Source: Streptomyces sp. SUK 48 (GTDB lineage: Bacteria; Actinomycetota; Actinomycetes; Streptomycetales; Streptomycetaceae). Taken from it: DNA of 64,000 nucleotides. How positions within the stretch are numbered: the stretch's first letter is position 1; each line of letters begins with the position of its first letter. The stretch covers positions 3,262,001-3,326,000 of the forward strand of contig NZ_CP045740.1 in the NCBI RefSeq assembly GCF_009650765.1. The letters run 5' to 3'. The translations under genes were made by a program, and so were the position numbers. Shown here one piece after another: positions 26,116-34,803 of the stretch. The notes below the pieces were generated by a model, which worked only from the letters and a program-made list of their open reading frames with translations, had not been told where the DNA came from and did not search any database.

Positions 26116-27665
26116 ACCTTCTCCACGGCCTCGACCAGGTGCCCGCCGCGCACGAAGGCGTCGGACGCGGCCAGGTCGGGCGCCAGGAAGCGGTCCGGGC
26201 CGGGGCCCTGGACGCCGGCGGCGCGGGCGGCCTCGATCACGGCCCGGGAGGCGGGCGCCGGGCTCAGGCCCTCGCGCAGTTCGAGCGCGCGGGTGGCCGC
26301 GTACAGCTCGACGGCGATGATCCGGGTGAGGTTGTCCACGGCGGTGCGCAGCTTGCGCGCGGCCGACCAGCCCATGGAGACGTGGTCCTCCTGCATGGCG
26401 GAGGACGGGATGGAGTCCGCGGAGGCCGGTACGGCGAGTCGCTTCATCTCGCTGACCAGGGCGGCCTGCGTGTACTGGGCGATCATCAGACCGGAGTCCA
26501 CGCCGGCGTCGTCGGCGAGGAACGGCGGCAGTCCGTGGCTGCGGTTCTTGTCGAGAAGCCGGTCGGTGCGGCGCTCGGCGATGGAGCCGAGGTCGGCGGC
26601 GGCGATGGCGAGGAAGTCCAGCACGTAGGCCACGGGCGCGCCGTGGAAGTTGCCGTTGGACTCCACCCGGCCTCCCCCAGAGCCGAAAGCCTGGGAGGTG
26701 CCCCCCGGCAGCACCACCGGGTTGTCGACGGCGGCGGCCAGCTCGCGCTCGGCGACCAGGCGGGCGTGCGCCATGGTGTCCCGGCCGGCGCCCGCGACCT
26801 GCGGGGCGCAGCGCACCGAGTAGGCGTCCTGGACGCGCGGGGCGTCGTCCTGGTGGTGGCCGGTGAGCTGGGAACCCTCCAGCACGGCGAGCATGTTGGC
26901 GGCCGCGTCGCCCTGGCCCGGGTGCGGGCGGATGGCGTGCAGCTCGGGCGCGAGCACCCTGTCGGTGCCGAGCAGCGCCTCCATGGTGAGCGCGGCGGTG
27001 ATGTCGGCGGACTTGTAGAGGGTGTCGAGGTCGGCGAGGGCCATGACCAGCATGCCGAGCATGCCGTCGGTGCCGTTGAGCAGGGCGAGGCCCTCCTTCT
27101 CGCGCAGCTCCACGGGCTGGATGCCGTGCTCGGCGAGGAGTTCGCCGGCGGGTCGTACGACGCCGTCGGGGCCCTCGGCGTCACCCTCGCCCATCAGGGT
27201 CAGGGCGCAGTGGGACAGCGGGGCGAGGTCGCCGGAGCAGCCGAGGGAGCCGTACTCGTGCACGACCGGGGTGATCTGGGCGTTGAGCACGTCCGCCATG
27301 GTCTGCGCGACCTCGGGGCGTACGCCGGTGTGTCCGGAGCAGACGGTCTTCAGGCGCAGGAACATCAGGGCCCGTACGACCTCCCGCTCCACCCGCGGGC
27401 CCATGCCGGCGGCGTGCGAGCGGACGATGTTGCGCTGCAACTGGGCGCGGAGTTCCGGGCTGATGTGCCGGGTCGCCAGGGCGCCGAAGCCGGTGGAGAC
27501 GCCGTAGACCGGGTCCGGCTTGGCCGCCAGCGCGTCCACGATCTCGCGGGCCGCGGCCAGTGCCGCCACGGCCTCCTCCGACAGCTCGATCCGGGCAGCG
27601 CCGCGCGCCACGGCGAGAACGTCGGACGCCGAGACACCGGACGTCCCCACCACCACAGTGTGCAT
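26097..27665 (-). CDS. hutH: Histidine ammonia-lyase
   Basis: 522 residues. The MIO cofactor forms from Cys-Ser-Gly in GSLGCSGDLAPL (Cys in place of the usual Ala, as I recall for other Streptomyces HutH). YGVSTGFGAL, LNGTDGMLG and SADSIPSSAMQEDHVSMG are family blocks. It converts histidine to urocanate and ammonia, the first step of histidine use. Compared with the S. coelicolor enzyme as I remember it, about ten extra residues (GTSQAFGSGG) lie near residue 325, encoded by a short palindromic element. The start MHTVVVGTSG at 27665 is conserved. A second ATG six bases upstream is also possible. No ribosome binding site is evident. Confidence 0.93.
   Translation of the reverse strand: MHTVVVGTSGVSASDVLAVARGAARIELSEEAVAALAAAREIVDALAAKPDPVYGVSTGFGALATRHISPELRAQLQRNIVRSHAAGMGPRVEREVVRALMFLRLKTVCSGHTGVRPEVAQTMADVLNAQITPVVHEYGSLGCSGDLAPLSHCALTLMGEGDAEGPDGVVRPAGELLAEHGIQPVELREKEGLALLNGTDGMLGMLVMALADLDTLYKSADITAALTMEALLGTDRVLAPELHAIRPHPGQGDAAANMLAVLEGSQLTGHHQDDAPRVQDAYSVRCAPQVAGAGRDTMAHARLVAERELAAAVDNPVVLPGGTSQAFGSGGGRVESNGNFHGAPVAYVLDFLAIAAADLGSIAERRTDRLLDKNRSHGLPPFLADDAGVDSGLMIAQYTQAALVSEMKRLAVPASADSIPSSAMQEDHVSMGWSAARKLRTAVDNLTRIIAVELYAATRALELREGLSPAPASRAVIEAARAAGVQGPGPDRFLAPDLAASDAFVRGGHLVEAVEKVTGPLR
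26671..26698. repeat. Short palindromic element inserted in frame in hutH
   Basis: Begins CCTCCCCCAG and ends CTGGGAGG, an imperfect inverted repeat around AGCCGAAAGC. I recall near-identical segments scattered in Streptomyces genomes. It adds about 30 bp (ten codons) without breaking the hutH frame. Confidence 0.6.
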
Positions 27666-27760
27666 ATCCATATTCAGGAGCGTACGCATTGAATGCAGCG
27701 CTGTCACTAGTGGGGGCGGGGTGCACCCCTTACCCGGTGATGTGGGCTTCGTCGCAGCCC

Positions 27761-28903
27761 TCAGGGGTTGCGGCCGCGGAACCGGCGGCGCTCGGCGCGG
27801 GTGGGCGGCGGTTCGTCGGCGAGCCGGACCACGGGGTCGTCGGGGCCCTCCCGGCCGGCGACCACGGGACGGTCGGCGCGCATCGCCTTGGCACGGTACT
27901 GCGCGGCGTCCGCGAGGCGGAACAGCCGCCGGGCGTCGGCCACCGGGCCGATCGGGTCGTCGGTCGAGGCGACCCCGCAGGCGACCCCCTCCCCCAGCTC
28001 CAACTCGCCCGCGCGGCGGCACAGTTCGTCGGCCGCCTTGACCACCTCGTCGGCGGCCGGGCCGACCGCGAGGAGGCAGAACTCGTCCCCGCCGAGCCGG
28101 GCGGCCAGCGCGCCCGGCACCATCGCGCCGCACAGCGAGAGCACCGAGCCGAAGCGTTCGAGGAGCCGGTCGCCGACGGCGTGGCCCGCGGTGTCGTTGA
28201 CCCGCTTGAGCCCGTTGAGGTCGCAGACCACGAGGCTGACGACGGCACCCTCGACGCGGTGCCGTTCGAGCGCCTCGTCGAGGTGCACATCCACGGCGCG
28301 GCGGTTGGCGAGGCCGGTCAGGGCGTCGGTGAAGGCGAGCCGGCGGGCCTCCTCCAGGCGCTCGGTCTGCGCGAGCCCCGCGGCGACGACGGCGGCGAGC
28401 ACGGTCGCGAAGTCGGCGTCGGCGCGGCCGAACACCGGCGATCCGACGGCACGGGCGACGTACACCTCGCCCCAGGCCCTGCCGTGCAGCACGACGGGGG
28501 CGACGACACAGCAGCCGCGGCCGCGCCGGCGCAGGGCGGCGACGCGCTGGTGGAAGTAGCCGGGGACGCCGGCGGCGGTGCCCTCCGCGGTCTCCACCCA
28601 GGCGTTCGGGCCGCCGCCCCCGGCCCAGCGTTCGTGCAGGAACTCGGTGATCTCCGGGAACTGGTGCACCGGGTAGGACTCGGCCGCCGGGAACTCCTCC
28701 TCGTCCGGGCGCCGGTCCCCCACGTTCACCAGGACCCGCAGCCGGCCCAGTTCCCGCTCCCACACCGACAGGGCGGCGAAGCTGCCGACCAGCGCGTGGC
28801 AGGCGCCGAGCGCGGCGGCCTGCCACGAGTCCTCGGGGGTGCGCGCCGCGGCCATCCCCTGCGCCAACGCCACCACTGCGGCAAGCCGCTCGTCGTCGCC
28901 CAT
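27761..28903 (-). CDS. GAF-GGDEF protein, probable diguanylate cyclase
   Basis: 380 residues. A GAF-like sensory domain (about residues 5-180) precedes a GGDEF domain (about 190-350) with intact active site ARLGGDEF, the substrate segment FTDALTGLANRRA, and CDLNGLKRVND. It would make cyclic di-GMP, which in streptomycetes holds development back through BldD. The RxxD inhibitory site is not present at its usual distance before GGDEF, so product inhibition is probably absent. No membrane helix is seen, so it is cytosolic. A CTGGAG ribosome binding site precedes the ATG. Confidence 0.9.
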   Translation of the reverse strand: MGDDERLAAVVALAQGMAAARTPEDSWQAAALGACHALVGSFAALSVWERELGRLRVLVNVGDRRPDEEEFPAAESYPVHQFPEITEFLHERWAGGGGPNAWVETAEGTAAGVPGYFHQRVAALRRRGRGCCVVAPVVLHGRAWGEVYVARAVGSPVFGRADADFATVLAAVVAAGLAQTERLEEARRLAFTDALTGLANRRAVDVHLDEALERHRVEGAVVSLVVCDLNGLKRVNDTAGHAVGDRLLERFGSVLSLCGAMVPGALAARLGGDEFCLLAVGPAADEVVKAADELCRRAGELELGEGVACGVASTDDPIGPVADARRLFRLADAAQYRAKAMRADRPVVAGREGPDDPVVRLADEPPPTRAERRRFRGRNP

Positions 28904-29010
28904 TACTCCAGATTAGGGAGGAATTCGGGTGATGGGGATATCGGTGCGGCGAATAGGGGTTTTGGCCAGAGATGCACCTTGAGTGGCGCGCTCCGGGGCG
29001 GAGGGGCGCG

Positions 29011-29097
29011 CCTCAGGGGTGCCTGAGGGGCGCCTCGGGGGTGCCTGAGGGGCGCCTCAGGGGTGCCCGCCGGGTGCGCCTCAGGGGCGCTCGCCCC
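29011..29097. repeat. Tandem 22-bp units at the ech 3' end
   Basis: Two 22-bp units (29011-29032 and 29033-29054), a diverged third and a partial fourth up to the enoyl-CoA hydratase stop codon. Each contains the palindromic core CCTCAGGGGTGCCTGAGG. The rest of 28904-29096 holds no gene. Confidence 0.8.
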
Positions 29098-29891
29098 TAC
29101 TCCCCCGGCCACTGAGGCTTCCGCTTCTCGTTGAACGCGGCGACGCCCTCCGCGCGGTCCCCGGAGAAGGCCACCGAGCGCCACGCGGCGTCCTCGACCT
29201 CCAGACCGGCCCGCAGCTCGAGGCCCTGCCCCAGCCGCAGCGCCCGCTTGGCCGCGCGCAGGCCCACCGGGGAGTTACCGGCGATGCGCGCCGCCAGCTC
29301 CAGCGCCTCCGCGCGGTCCCGGCCCTCCTCGACCACGTGGTCCACGAGCCCCAGCTCGCCGGCCTCCGCGGCCTCCAGGCGCCGCGCCGAGAACACCAGC
29401 TCGGCCGCCCGCGCCGCGCCGACCCGCCGGGGCAGCAGCTGGGTGCCGCCGCCGCCCGGGATCACGCCCACGGACACCTCGGGCAGCCCCACCACGGCCG
29501 TACGGTCGGCCACGATCAGGTCGCAGGACAGGGCCAGCTCGAAGCCGCCGCCCAGCGCGAACCCGTGCACCGCCGCGATCGTCGGCATCGGCAGCTCCAG
29601 CACGCCGGTGTACGCCCCCCGGGTCACCGGCCGCTGCCGCATCAGGTCCGCGTCGCTGAAGGAGTTGCGCTCCTTGAGGTCGGCGCCGACACAGAACGCC
29701 CGCTCGTGCGACGAGGTCAGGACGGTCACCCGGGCGTCCCGGTCCGCCCCCAGTGCCGTACAGGCGGCCGCGATCGAGCGGGCCATCTCCGTGGAGACGG
29801 CGTTCATCGCCTTGGGCCGGTCCAGGACCAGCTCCGCGACGTATCCGTGCCGCCGTACCAGCACGAACTCCCCGAACCGCGCCTCGCTCAT
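29097..29891 (-). CDS. Enoyl-CoA hydratase/isomerase family protein
   Basis: 264 residues, the usual crotonase length. Oxyanion-hole segments are RAFCVGADLKERNSF and HGFALGGGFELALSCD, and the active-site loop is LPEVSVGVIPGGGGTQ with a Glu in the family position. It hydrates enoyl-CoA in fatty-acid or amino-acid breakdown. The exact substrate is not predictable. A GGAGGA ribosome binding site precedes the ATG. Monocistronic. Confidence 0.9.
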   Translation of the reverse strand: MSEARFGEFVLVRRHGYVAELVLDRPKAMNAVSTEMARSIAAACTALGADRDARVTVLTSSHERAFCVGADLKERNSFSDADLMRQRPVTRGAYTGVLELPMPTIAAVHGFALGGGFELALSCDLIVADRTAVVGLPEVSVGVIPGGGGTQLLPRRVGAARAAELVFSARRLEAAEAGELGLVDHVVEEGRDRAEALELAARIAGNSPVGLRAAKRALRLGQGLELRAGLEVEDAAWRSVAFSGDRAEGVAAFNEKRKPQWPGE

Positions 29892-30139
29892 CGCATCCTC
29901 CGGTACACGTGTTAACGCGGGTTAACCCCTGTCGGCCCGATCATCGCAGCCGCACCCGACCACAGGAAACCCCGTACCGCTACGCCCGTTCGAGTGACAT
30001 CACGGCCGTCTCGCCCCACATCACCCACACGAGCGCATAGCGTGCGCTGCGCGGTGGGGGCGCGAGGGGAGCGCGCGGCGACGCGGGGAGCGGAGCCGCG
30101 GGAGCCGCGGGAGTCGTGGGGGGGGGAGAGCGGGCAGGC

Positions 30140-30859
30140 ATGGCGGAGACACGTATACGCACACGGACGGGCCTGACCGGGGCGGCGGAACCGGTCGCGC
30201 CGGGCGGCTGGTTCGCCGGCCTACGTCGCGGACGGCACCGTAAACCCCGTCCCCGCAGGGCGTTGCTCGCCGCGGGCGGGCTCCTCCTCGCGGCCGGGGC
30301 GCTCGGCCTGGTCCGCATGTCCCCGGAGTCCGGCGTCGGCGCCCCCGGCACCGCGGCGGCCGAACCCCGGCTCGATCCGGGCGGCCCCCTCGCGAGCACC
30401 GGACCGGGCACCGGCGCGTCCCGGCCCGGCGGCCCCGAGGCTCCGGCCACGACCGACACCGGCACCCTGGCCACCGGTCCGCTCGCGCCGCCCTCGACGG
30501 CCGCCGACCTGGCCGGACGAACTCCCGCGCCGACGCCCACCGGGGCCGCGACGACACCAGGGAACCCGGGCGGCTCGGGAGACTCGGGCGGATCGGACGG
30601 TTCGGCGGGCGGAGTGCCGCCCGCGCCCGGGAAGAGCACCGCACCGAGCGCCCCGCCCCGCCCCTCGGCCCCGGCACCGCCCGCGCCGCCCGCGCACCCG
30701 GCGCCGCCGACGACACCGGCGCCCGCACCGACTCACGGCGCCCCCGCGCCCGCTCCGGGCGGGCTGTGCCTGCCGATCATCGCCCTCTGTGTGGACGTGG
30801 ACGTGCTCGGCGGTCACGGGGGCCAGGGGCCGGCTACTGCTCCCCGTTCCTCCGGGTGA
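30140..30859 (+). CDS. Proline/threonine-rich membrane-anchored protein
   Basis: 239 residues. A basic cytosolic N terminus (RRGRHRKPRPRRALL) leads into one membrane helix (about residues 40-58) and a long extracellular Pro/Ala/Thr/Gly-rich stretch. It ends with a small hydrophobic Cys-containing motif (GLCLPIIALCVDVDVLG). No enzyme motif. It overlaps the convergent adenylate cyclase gene by 26 bp. The start at 30140 is chosen for its weak GGAGAG. A GTG at 30116 is possible. Confidence 0.65.
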   Translation: MAETRIRTRTGLTGAAEPVAPGGWFAGLRRGRHRKPRPRRALLAAGGLLLAAGALGLVRMSPESGVGAPGTAAAEPRLDPGGPLASTGPGTGASRPGGPEAPATTDTGTLATGPLAPPSTAADLAGRTPAPTPTGAATTPGNPGGSGDSGGSDGSAGGVPPAPGKSTAPSAPPRPSAPAPPAPPAHPAPPTTPAPAPTHGAPAPAPGGLCLPIIALCVDVDVLGGHGGQGPATAPRSSG

Positions 30860-31952
30860 GCAGCCACGGCTCGACCACGCCGAGGCCGCGCACCGGGCGC
30901 TGCCACATCGGCTGGAGGGCGAAACGGTACGACGGCGGCTCCTCGCCCTCCTTCTCGGCGGCCGCCGCGGCCTCCGCCGCCTCCGCCTCCGAGGCGGGCG
31001 CCTCACCGGCGCGGATCAGCTCCTTGGCGAACGCGCTGTCCATCAGGACGGCGTCGCGCGGGGCTATGGAGGTCAGCCGGGAGGCCAGGTTGACCGTCGT
31101 GCCGAACACATCGCCCATCCGGGTGGTCACGGTGCCGAAGGCCATGCCGACGCGCAGTTCGGGCATCGTCTCGTCGTTGGCCAGCGTCTCCACCAGGCGC
31201 AGCGCGATGTCCGCGGCCGTACCCGCGTCGTCCGCGGCGAACAGGACCTCGTCGCCGAGGGTCTTGATGAGCCGGCCGCCGCGCGCGGCCACCAGGTCGG
31301 CGGCGGTGGTCTCGAACGCCTCGACGAGTTCGCCGAGTTCCTCCTCCTCCATGCGGCGGGTCAGCCGGGTGAACCCGACGAGGTCGGCGAAGCCGACGGC
31401 GAGGCGCCGGTCGACCATCTCCTCGTCGTCCGCGGCCTGGACGACCCGCCCGGTCGCGGCGGCGAGCTGGCGGCGCCAGACGTAGACCAGGAACTCCTCC
31501 AGCTCCGGCAGCAGCAGTTCGACCAGGGGGTACGTCACCTCGGTGCGGGTCATGCCGGGCTCGGGGGGCTCGGTCAGGCCCTCCAGGAAGGAATCGATCT
31601 GCCACTCGGCCAGCCGGGCGGTGGTCTGCCCGGTGGACCGGGCCACCTGTACGGCCATGGCCTCGCTGAGCAGCCCCGCCTCGACGAGACCGGCGAGGCG
31701 GCGCAGGGCGAGGACGTCGGCCTCGGTGAGGGCCTTGGCCTGGCCTATGTCGGCGAAGCCCATCGCCCGCCAGAAGCGGGACGCCAGCTCCATGGAGACG
31801 CCGGCGCTGCGGGCGGCCTGGAAAGGGGTGTAGCGGCGCTCGGCGCCCAGGATGAGCTGTTCGAGACGGAGCGCGAGCGGGTCCTCGCCGGAGTCGGCGG
31901 CGCTGGGGTCCGTCCGGTCCTGCTCGCCGGGGCCCGTGTCGTCGACGGTCAC
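30834..31952 (-). CDS. cya: Class III adenylate cyclase
   Basis: 372 residues. The N-terminal half (about residues 25-175) is an all-helical regulatory region like the autoinhibitory domain of mycobacterial Rv1264. The catalytic domain (about 185-345) has the metal-binding Asp in VGFADLVGFTRL and the second in LGDEVLFAADD, plus the transition-state segment NLASRL. It makes cAMP, which in Streptomyces affects germination and antibiotic production. No membrane helix is seen. The start codon is GTG with an AAGGGCAGCAGG region upstream. A charged Ala/Glu insert (EAEAAEAAAAAEKEGEE) lies near the C terminus. Confidence 0.93.
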   Translation of the reverse strand: MTVDDTGPGEQDRTDPSAADSGEDPLALRLEQLILGAERRYTPFQAARSAGVSMELASRFWRAMGFADIGQAKALTEADVLALRRLAGLVEAGLLSEAMAVQVARSTGQTTARLAEWQIDSFLEGLTEPPEPGMTRTEVTYPLVELLLPELEEFLVYVWRRQLAAATGRVVQAADDEEMVDRRLAVGFADLVGFTRLTRRMEEEELGELVEAFETTAADLVAARGGRLIKTLGDEVLFAADDAGTAADIALRLVETLANDETMPELRVGMAFGTVTTRMGDVFGTTVNLASRLTSIAPRDAVLMDSAFAKELIRAGEAPASEAEAAEAAAAAEKEGEEPPSYRFALQPMWQRPVRGLGVVEPWLLTRRNGEQ

Positions 31953-32319
31953 GCCTGCTGCCCTTCCGATCTGCCGCGGTCAGGTACGACCGGCCTCAAC
32001 TCTACGGCAGGTGTGCGCCAGCTCACTCCGTCGGGTTCGGCCGGGGTCTGGTTGTCCGGTGCCGGGTCGTGCGCCGGGGTCGTCGCCGACGCCCTTTCTG
32101 GTGGCCTGCGGCCCCCAGTCCCCCGCCATCAGCTTGGGGGGCGAAGTCGTCGTGCGCACCTGCGGGCCGGTGGGGGTTGCTCGCACAGTTCCCCGCGCCC
32201 CTTTCGGGGCGGTGCAGGCGCCCGGAGATTAAACGGATAGGTAATCCGATTATGTGCTAGCGTTCGGCGTCATCAAGTGGATGATCTATCCGGTTAAATC
32301 TCGGGGTGGAGGCGCGCTC
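31953..32319. other. Intergenic region with a dispersed repeat and an operator
   Basis: No gene is supported. It holds the start region of cya, a segment at 32187-32212 (CAGTTCCCCGCGCCCC core) that I recall as a common dispersed Streptomyces repeat and that recurs at 53003-53035, and then an A+T-richer promoter/operator block at 32228-32299 before the SDR gene. Confidence 0.6.
32230..32252. promoter_or_regulatory. Palindromic operator of the SDR-hydrolase-TetR genes
   Basis: TAAACGGAT-N5-ATCCGATTA, an inverted pair of the half-site ATCCGNTTA. A third half-site (ATCCGGTTA) is at 32288-32296, just before the SDR ribosome binding site. The TetR gene at the end of this gene set is the natural candidate to bind it. 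Confidence 0.65.
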
Positions 32320-33213
32320 ATGTCGCAGACAGCTGTGGTGACGGGTGGGACGGGAGGGATCGGGCTGGAGACGGCGCTGGGGCTGGCGGCCGCGGGGTTC
32401 GCGGTGACCGTCGTCGGGCGCGATCACGCGCGGGGGGCCGGGGCGGTCGAGCGGATCGGCGCGGTGAACCCGGCGCGTCCCGGACGGTTCCTGCGCGCCG
32501 ACCTCTCCTCGCTCGACCAGGTGCGCTCGCTCGCGGCCCGGCTCGCCGGCGAGCACGCCGCCACCGGTAATCCCCTGACGCTGCTGGTCAACAACGTCGG
32601 GGCGATGTTCGCCGAGCGGCGGGTCCTGGACGGCGTCGAGGCGTCGTTCGTCGTCAACCACCTCTCGCCCTACCTGCTGACGGAACTGCTGCTGCCCACC
32701 CTGCGGGCCGGCGCGCCGAGCAGGATCGTGAACGTGACCTCGGGCGCGGTCGCCGTCGCCAAGCGGGACTTCGGCGCCGTCGAACCGCCCGGCGGCTACT
32801 ACGGCTTCCACCACTACGGACGCGCCAAGCTCGCCCACCTCGCGTACACCCTGGACCTGGCCGGCCGGCTGGACGGCACGGGCGTCTCGGTCTTCGCCGC
32901 CGACCCCGGGGGCGCGGCGACCGACATGACCGACGGCACCCTGACCGATCCCCGGATCGTCTCTCCCGCCCTGCGGCTGCTGTGGCCGCTGGTGCGGCGC
33001 AGGCTCGCCCGCTCCACCTCCGGCCCGGCGTCCGCGGCGGCCAGGTCCTCGGTCACCGCCGCCACCGACGGCGCCCTGACCGGCAGGACCGGCCTCGTCA
33101 TCGGCCCCGGGGCGGTCCCGGTCGCTCCGTTCCGGCACGCGACCGACCCCCGGCTCGCCGAGGCCGTACGCCGGCTCAGCGAGACCCACGCACCGGTGGG
33201 CGCCCTCCCGTGA
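32320..33213 (+). CDS. Short-chain dehydrogenase/reductase
   Basis: 297 residues. Cofactor motif VVTGGTGGIGLETA at the N terminus, NNVGAMF (NNAG-like), and active-site Tyr/Lys in YYGFHHYGRAKLAH. The pattern resembles retinol dehydrogenase/WWOX-like SDRs. It starts at ATG 32320 after GTGGAGG. The stop overlaps a GTG (GTGA) belonging to the next frame. It is first in a set with a hydrolase and a TetR regulator. The substrate is unknown. Confidence 0.9.
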   Translation: MSQTAVVTGGTGGIGLETALGLAAAGFAVTVVGRDHARGAGAVERIGAVNPARPGRFLRADLSSLDQVRSLAARLAGEHAATGNPLTLLVNNVGAMFAERRVLDGVEASFVVNHLSPYLLTELLLPTLRAGAPSRIVNVTSGAVAVAKRDFGAVEPPGGYYGFHHYGRAKLAHLAYTLDLAGRLDGTGVSVFAADPGGAATDMTDGTLTDPRIVSPALRLLWPLVRRRLARSTSGPASAAARSSVTAATDGALTGRTGLVIGPGAVPVAPFRHATDPRLAEAVRRLSETHAPVGALP

Positions 33214-33278
33214 CCGGCCCCCTGACCGACCCGCCGGCCGCCGTGCCGGCCAACGCCCCTCACGACAAGGACGTCACC

Positions 33279-34073
33279 GTGACCGACACCGCCCCGGCCG
33301 CCTACGCCCGCACCGTCCGCGGCTTTGGGCCCGGTCTCCTCCTCGCGCACGGCGCGGGCGGCGGCATCGAGGCCAACTACGGGCCGCTCCTGGCCGGACT
33401 CGCCGCCCGGCACACCGTCGTCGGGGTCGACTACCCCGGCTCGGGGCGGACCCCCGCCGCGACGGCGCCCCTCGGGCTCGACGAACTCGCGGACCAGCTC
33501 GTCGCCGCGGCGGACGCGGAGGGGCTCGACACGTTCGCGCTCTGCGGATACTCGCTCGGCGGGCCGGTCGCGGTCAGGGCGGCGGTCCGGCATCCCGGCC
33601 GGGTCACCGCGCTCGTGCTGAGCGCGGCCTTCGCCCGCCCGGACACCCGCACCGACCTGGCCGCGGCGATCTGGCAGCAGCTGTACGAGTCCGGGCAGCA
33701 TCTCCTGCTCGCCCAGTACCTGACCCACCTGGCGGTGAGCGCGCCGGTGCTGAACTCCCTCACCCCGGCCCAGGTGCGCGAGGCCGCCGAGCAGACCGCG
33801 GCGGCGCTGCCGGCCGGTACCGGAGCCCAGGTCGACCTGGTCCGCCGGGTCGACGTCCGGGCCGACCTCGGTGCGCTCGGCGTCCCCACGCTGGTCGTCG
33901 TCACCACCGCCGATCCCCTGATACCGGCCGCCCTCCAGCGCGAGCTGGCCGCGGCCGTACCCGGCGCGCGGACCGTCGAACTGGCCACCGGGCACCTGCC
34001 CTTCGTGGAGCGGCCGCAGCGGTGGCTGGAGCTGATCACCGGGTTCCTCGGCGAGGAGGGGCACCGGCGGTGA
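33279..34073 (+). CDS. Alpha/beta-fold hydrolase
   Basis: 264 residues. The oxyanion region is LLAHGAGGGIEANYG, the nucleophile elbow is CGYSLGGPV, the acid is in TTADPLIPAA, and the His is in TGHLPFVERP. The whole triad is present. GTG 33279 is chosen for its AAGGA ribosome binding site. The GTG at 33210, overlapping the SDR stop (GTGA), would add 23 unconserved residues and is the alternative. It probably hydrolyses an ester or lactone in the same pathway as the SDR. Confidence 0.87.
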   Translation: MTDTAPAAYARTVRGFGPGLLLAHGAGGGIEANYGPLLAGLAARHTVVGVDYPGSGRTPAATAPLGLDELADQLVAAADAEGLDTFALCGYSLGGPVAVRAAVRHPGRVTALVLSAAFARPDTRTDLAAAIWQQLYESGQHLLLAQYLTHLAVSAPVLNSLTPAQVREAAEQTAAALPAGTGAQVDLVRRVDVRADLGALGVPTLVVVTTADPLIPAALQRELAAAVPGARTVELATGHLPFVERPQRWLELITGFLGEEGHRR

Positions 34074-34081
34074 CGGCCGGA

Positions 34082-34128
34082 CCCGTGGGCGGCCCTTGCG
34101 GGGGGCCGTGCGGGGGGCCGCCCACGGG
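34082..34128 (+). terminator. Hairpin after the hydrolase gene
   Basis: Perfect 14-bp inverted repeat (CCCGTGGGCGGCCC) enclosing a 19-nt loop. Confidence 0.6.
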
Positions 34129-34203
34129 CCCGCGGGCCCGAACGCGCCACGTACGATCGAACGCCGAACCGATGCCGCGAGACGAGCGATCTGGACTGCC
34201 CCT

Positions 34204-34788
34204 ATGACGAGCACGCAGCTGCGCAAGGACGCCGCCCGGAACTGGGACCGGATCGTCGCCATAGCCCGCGAACTGGTGGACGAGGGCACCGCGCTCCAGC
34301 TCAACGACGTCGCGCGGCGGGCGGGGCTCGGGGTCGGGACCGTCTACCGGCACTTCGCGACGCCCGAGGCGCTGCTGGAGACCGTGGCCGCGCCCTGTCT
34401 GGAGGGGCTCGCGGAGCACGGCCGCGGAGCGCTGGCGCTGGCCGACACGGAGCCGCTGCGCGCGCTGGAGGAATTCCTGTCGCGTGTCGTGGAGGCCCAG
34501 GTCACGGATGCGGCGCTGGCGCCGGTCGCGGCGGCGGCGGTCGACGCGCTGCCGCGCACGGCCGAGCTCAAGCGGTCCCTCACGACGGCCGGCACGGAAC
34601 TCCTCGACCGGGCGCACGCGGCGGCGGCGATCCGCGCCGACCTCACCGCGACGGACCTCGTCCCGCTGATGTGCGGCATCGCCCACGCGGTGAACCTGCA
34701 CGGCGGCGACACGGCCTCCCGCCTGCGCACCGCCCACCGCTACCTGACCACCTTCCTCGAGGGCACCCGGACCCCGCCCCGGCCTTAG
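34204..34788 (+). CDS. TetR-family repressor
   Basis: 194 residues. The N-terminal helix-turn-helix is standard: NWDRIVAIARELVDEG, then LNDVARRAGLGVGTVYRHFATPEALLETV. The C-terminal ligand domain is of the AcrR/SbtR-like type. It follows the SDR and hydrolase genes on the same strand and probably binds the ATCCGNTTA operator upstream of them. The ATG at 34204 is chosen from the family N terminus. The ribosome binding site is weak. Confidence 0.9.
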   Translation: MTSTQLRKDAARNWDRIVAIARELVDEGTALQLNDVARRAGLGVGTVYRHFATPEALLETVAAPCLEGLAEHGRGALALADTEPLRALEEFLSRVVEAQVTDAALAPVAAAAVDALPRTAELKRSLTTAGTELLDRAHAAAAIRADLTATDLVPLMCGIAHAVNLHGGDTASRLRTAHRYLTTFLEGTRTPPRP

Positions 34789-34803
34789 GGCCCCTCGTTC
34801 GGA

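Noticed and set aside
27666..28826. Upstream in-frame extension of hutH
   Set aside because: It runs through the GGDEF gene in another frame and lacks conserved residues; HutH starts at MHTVVVGTSG.
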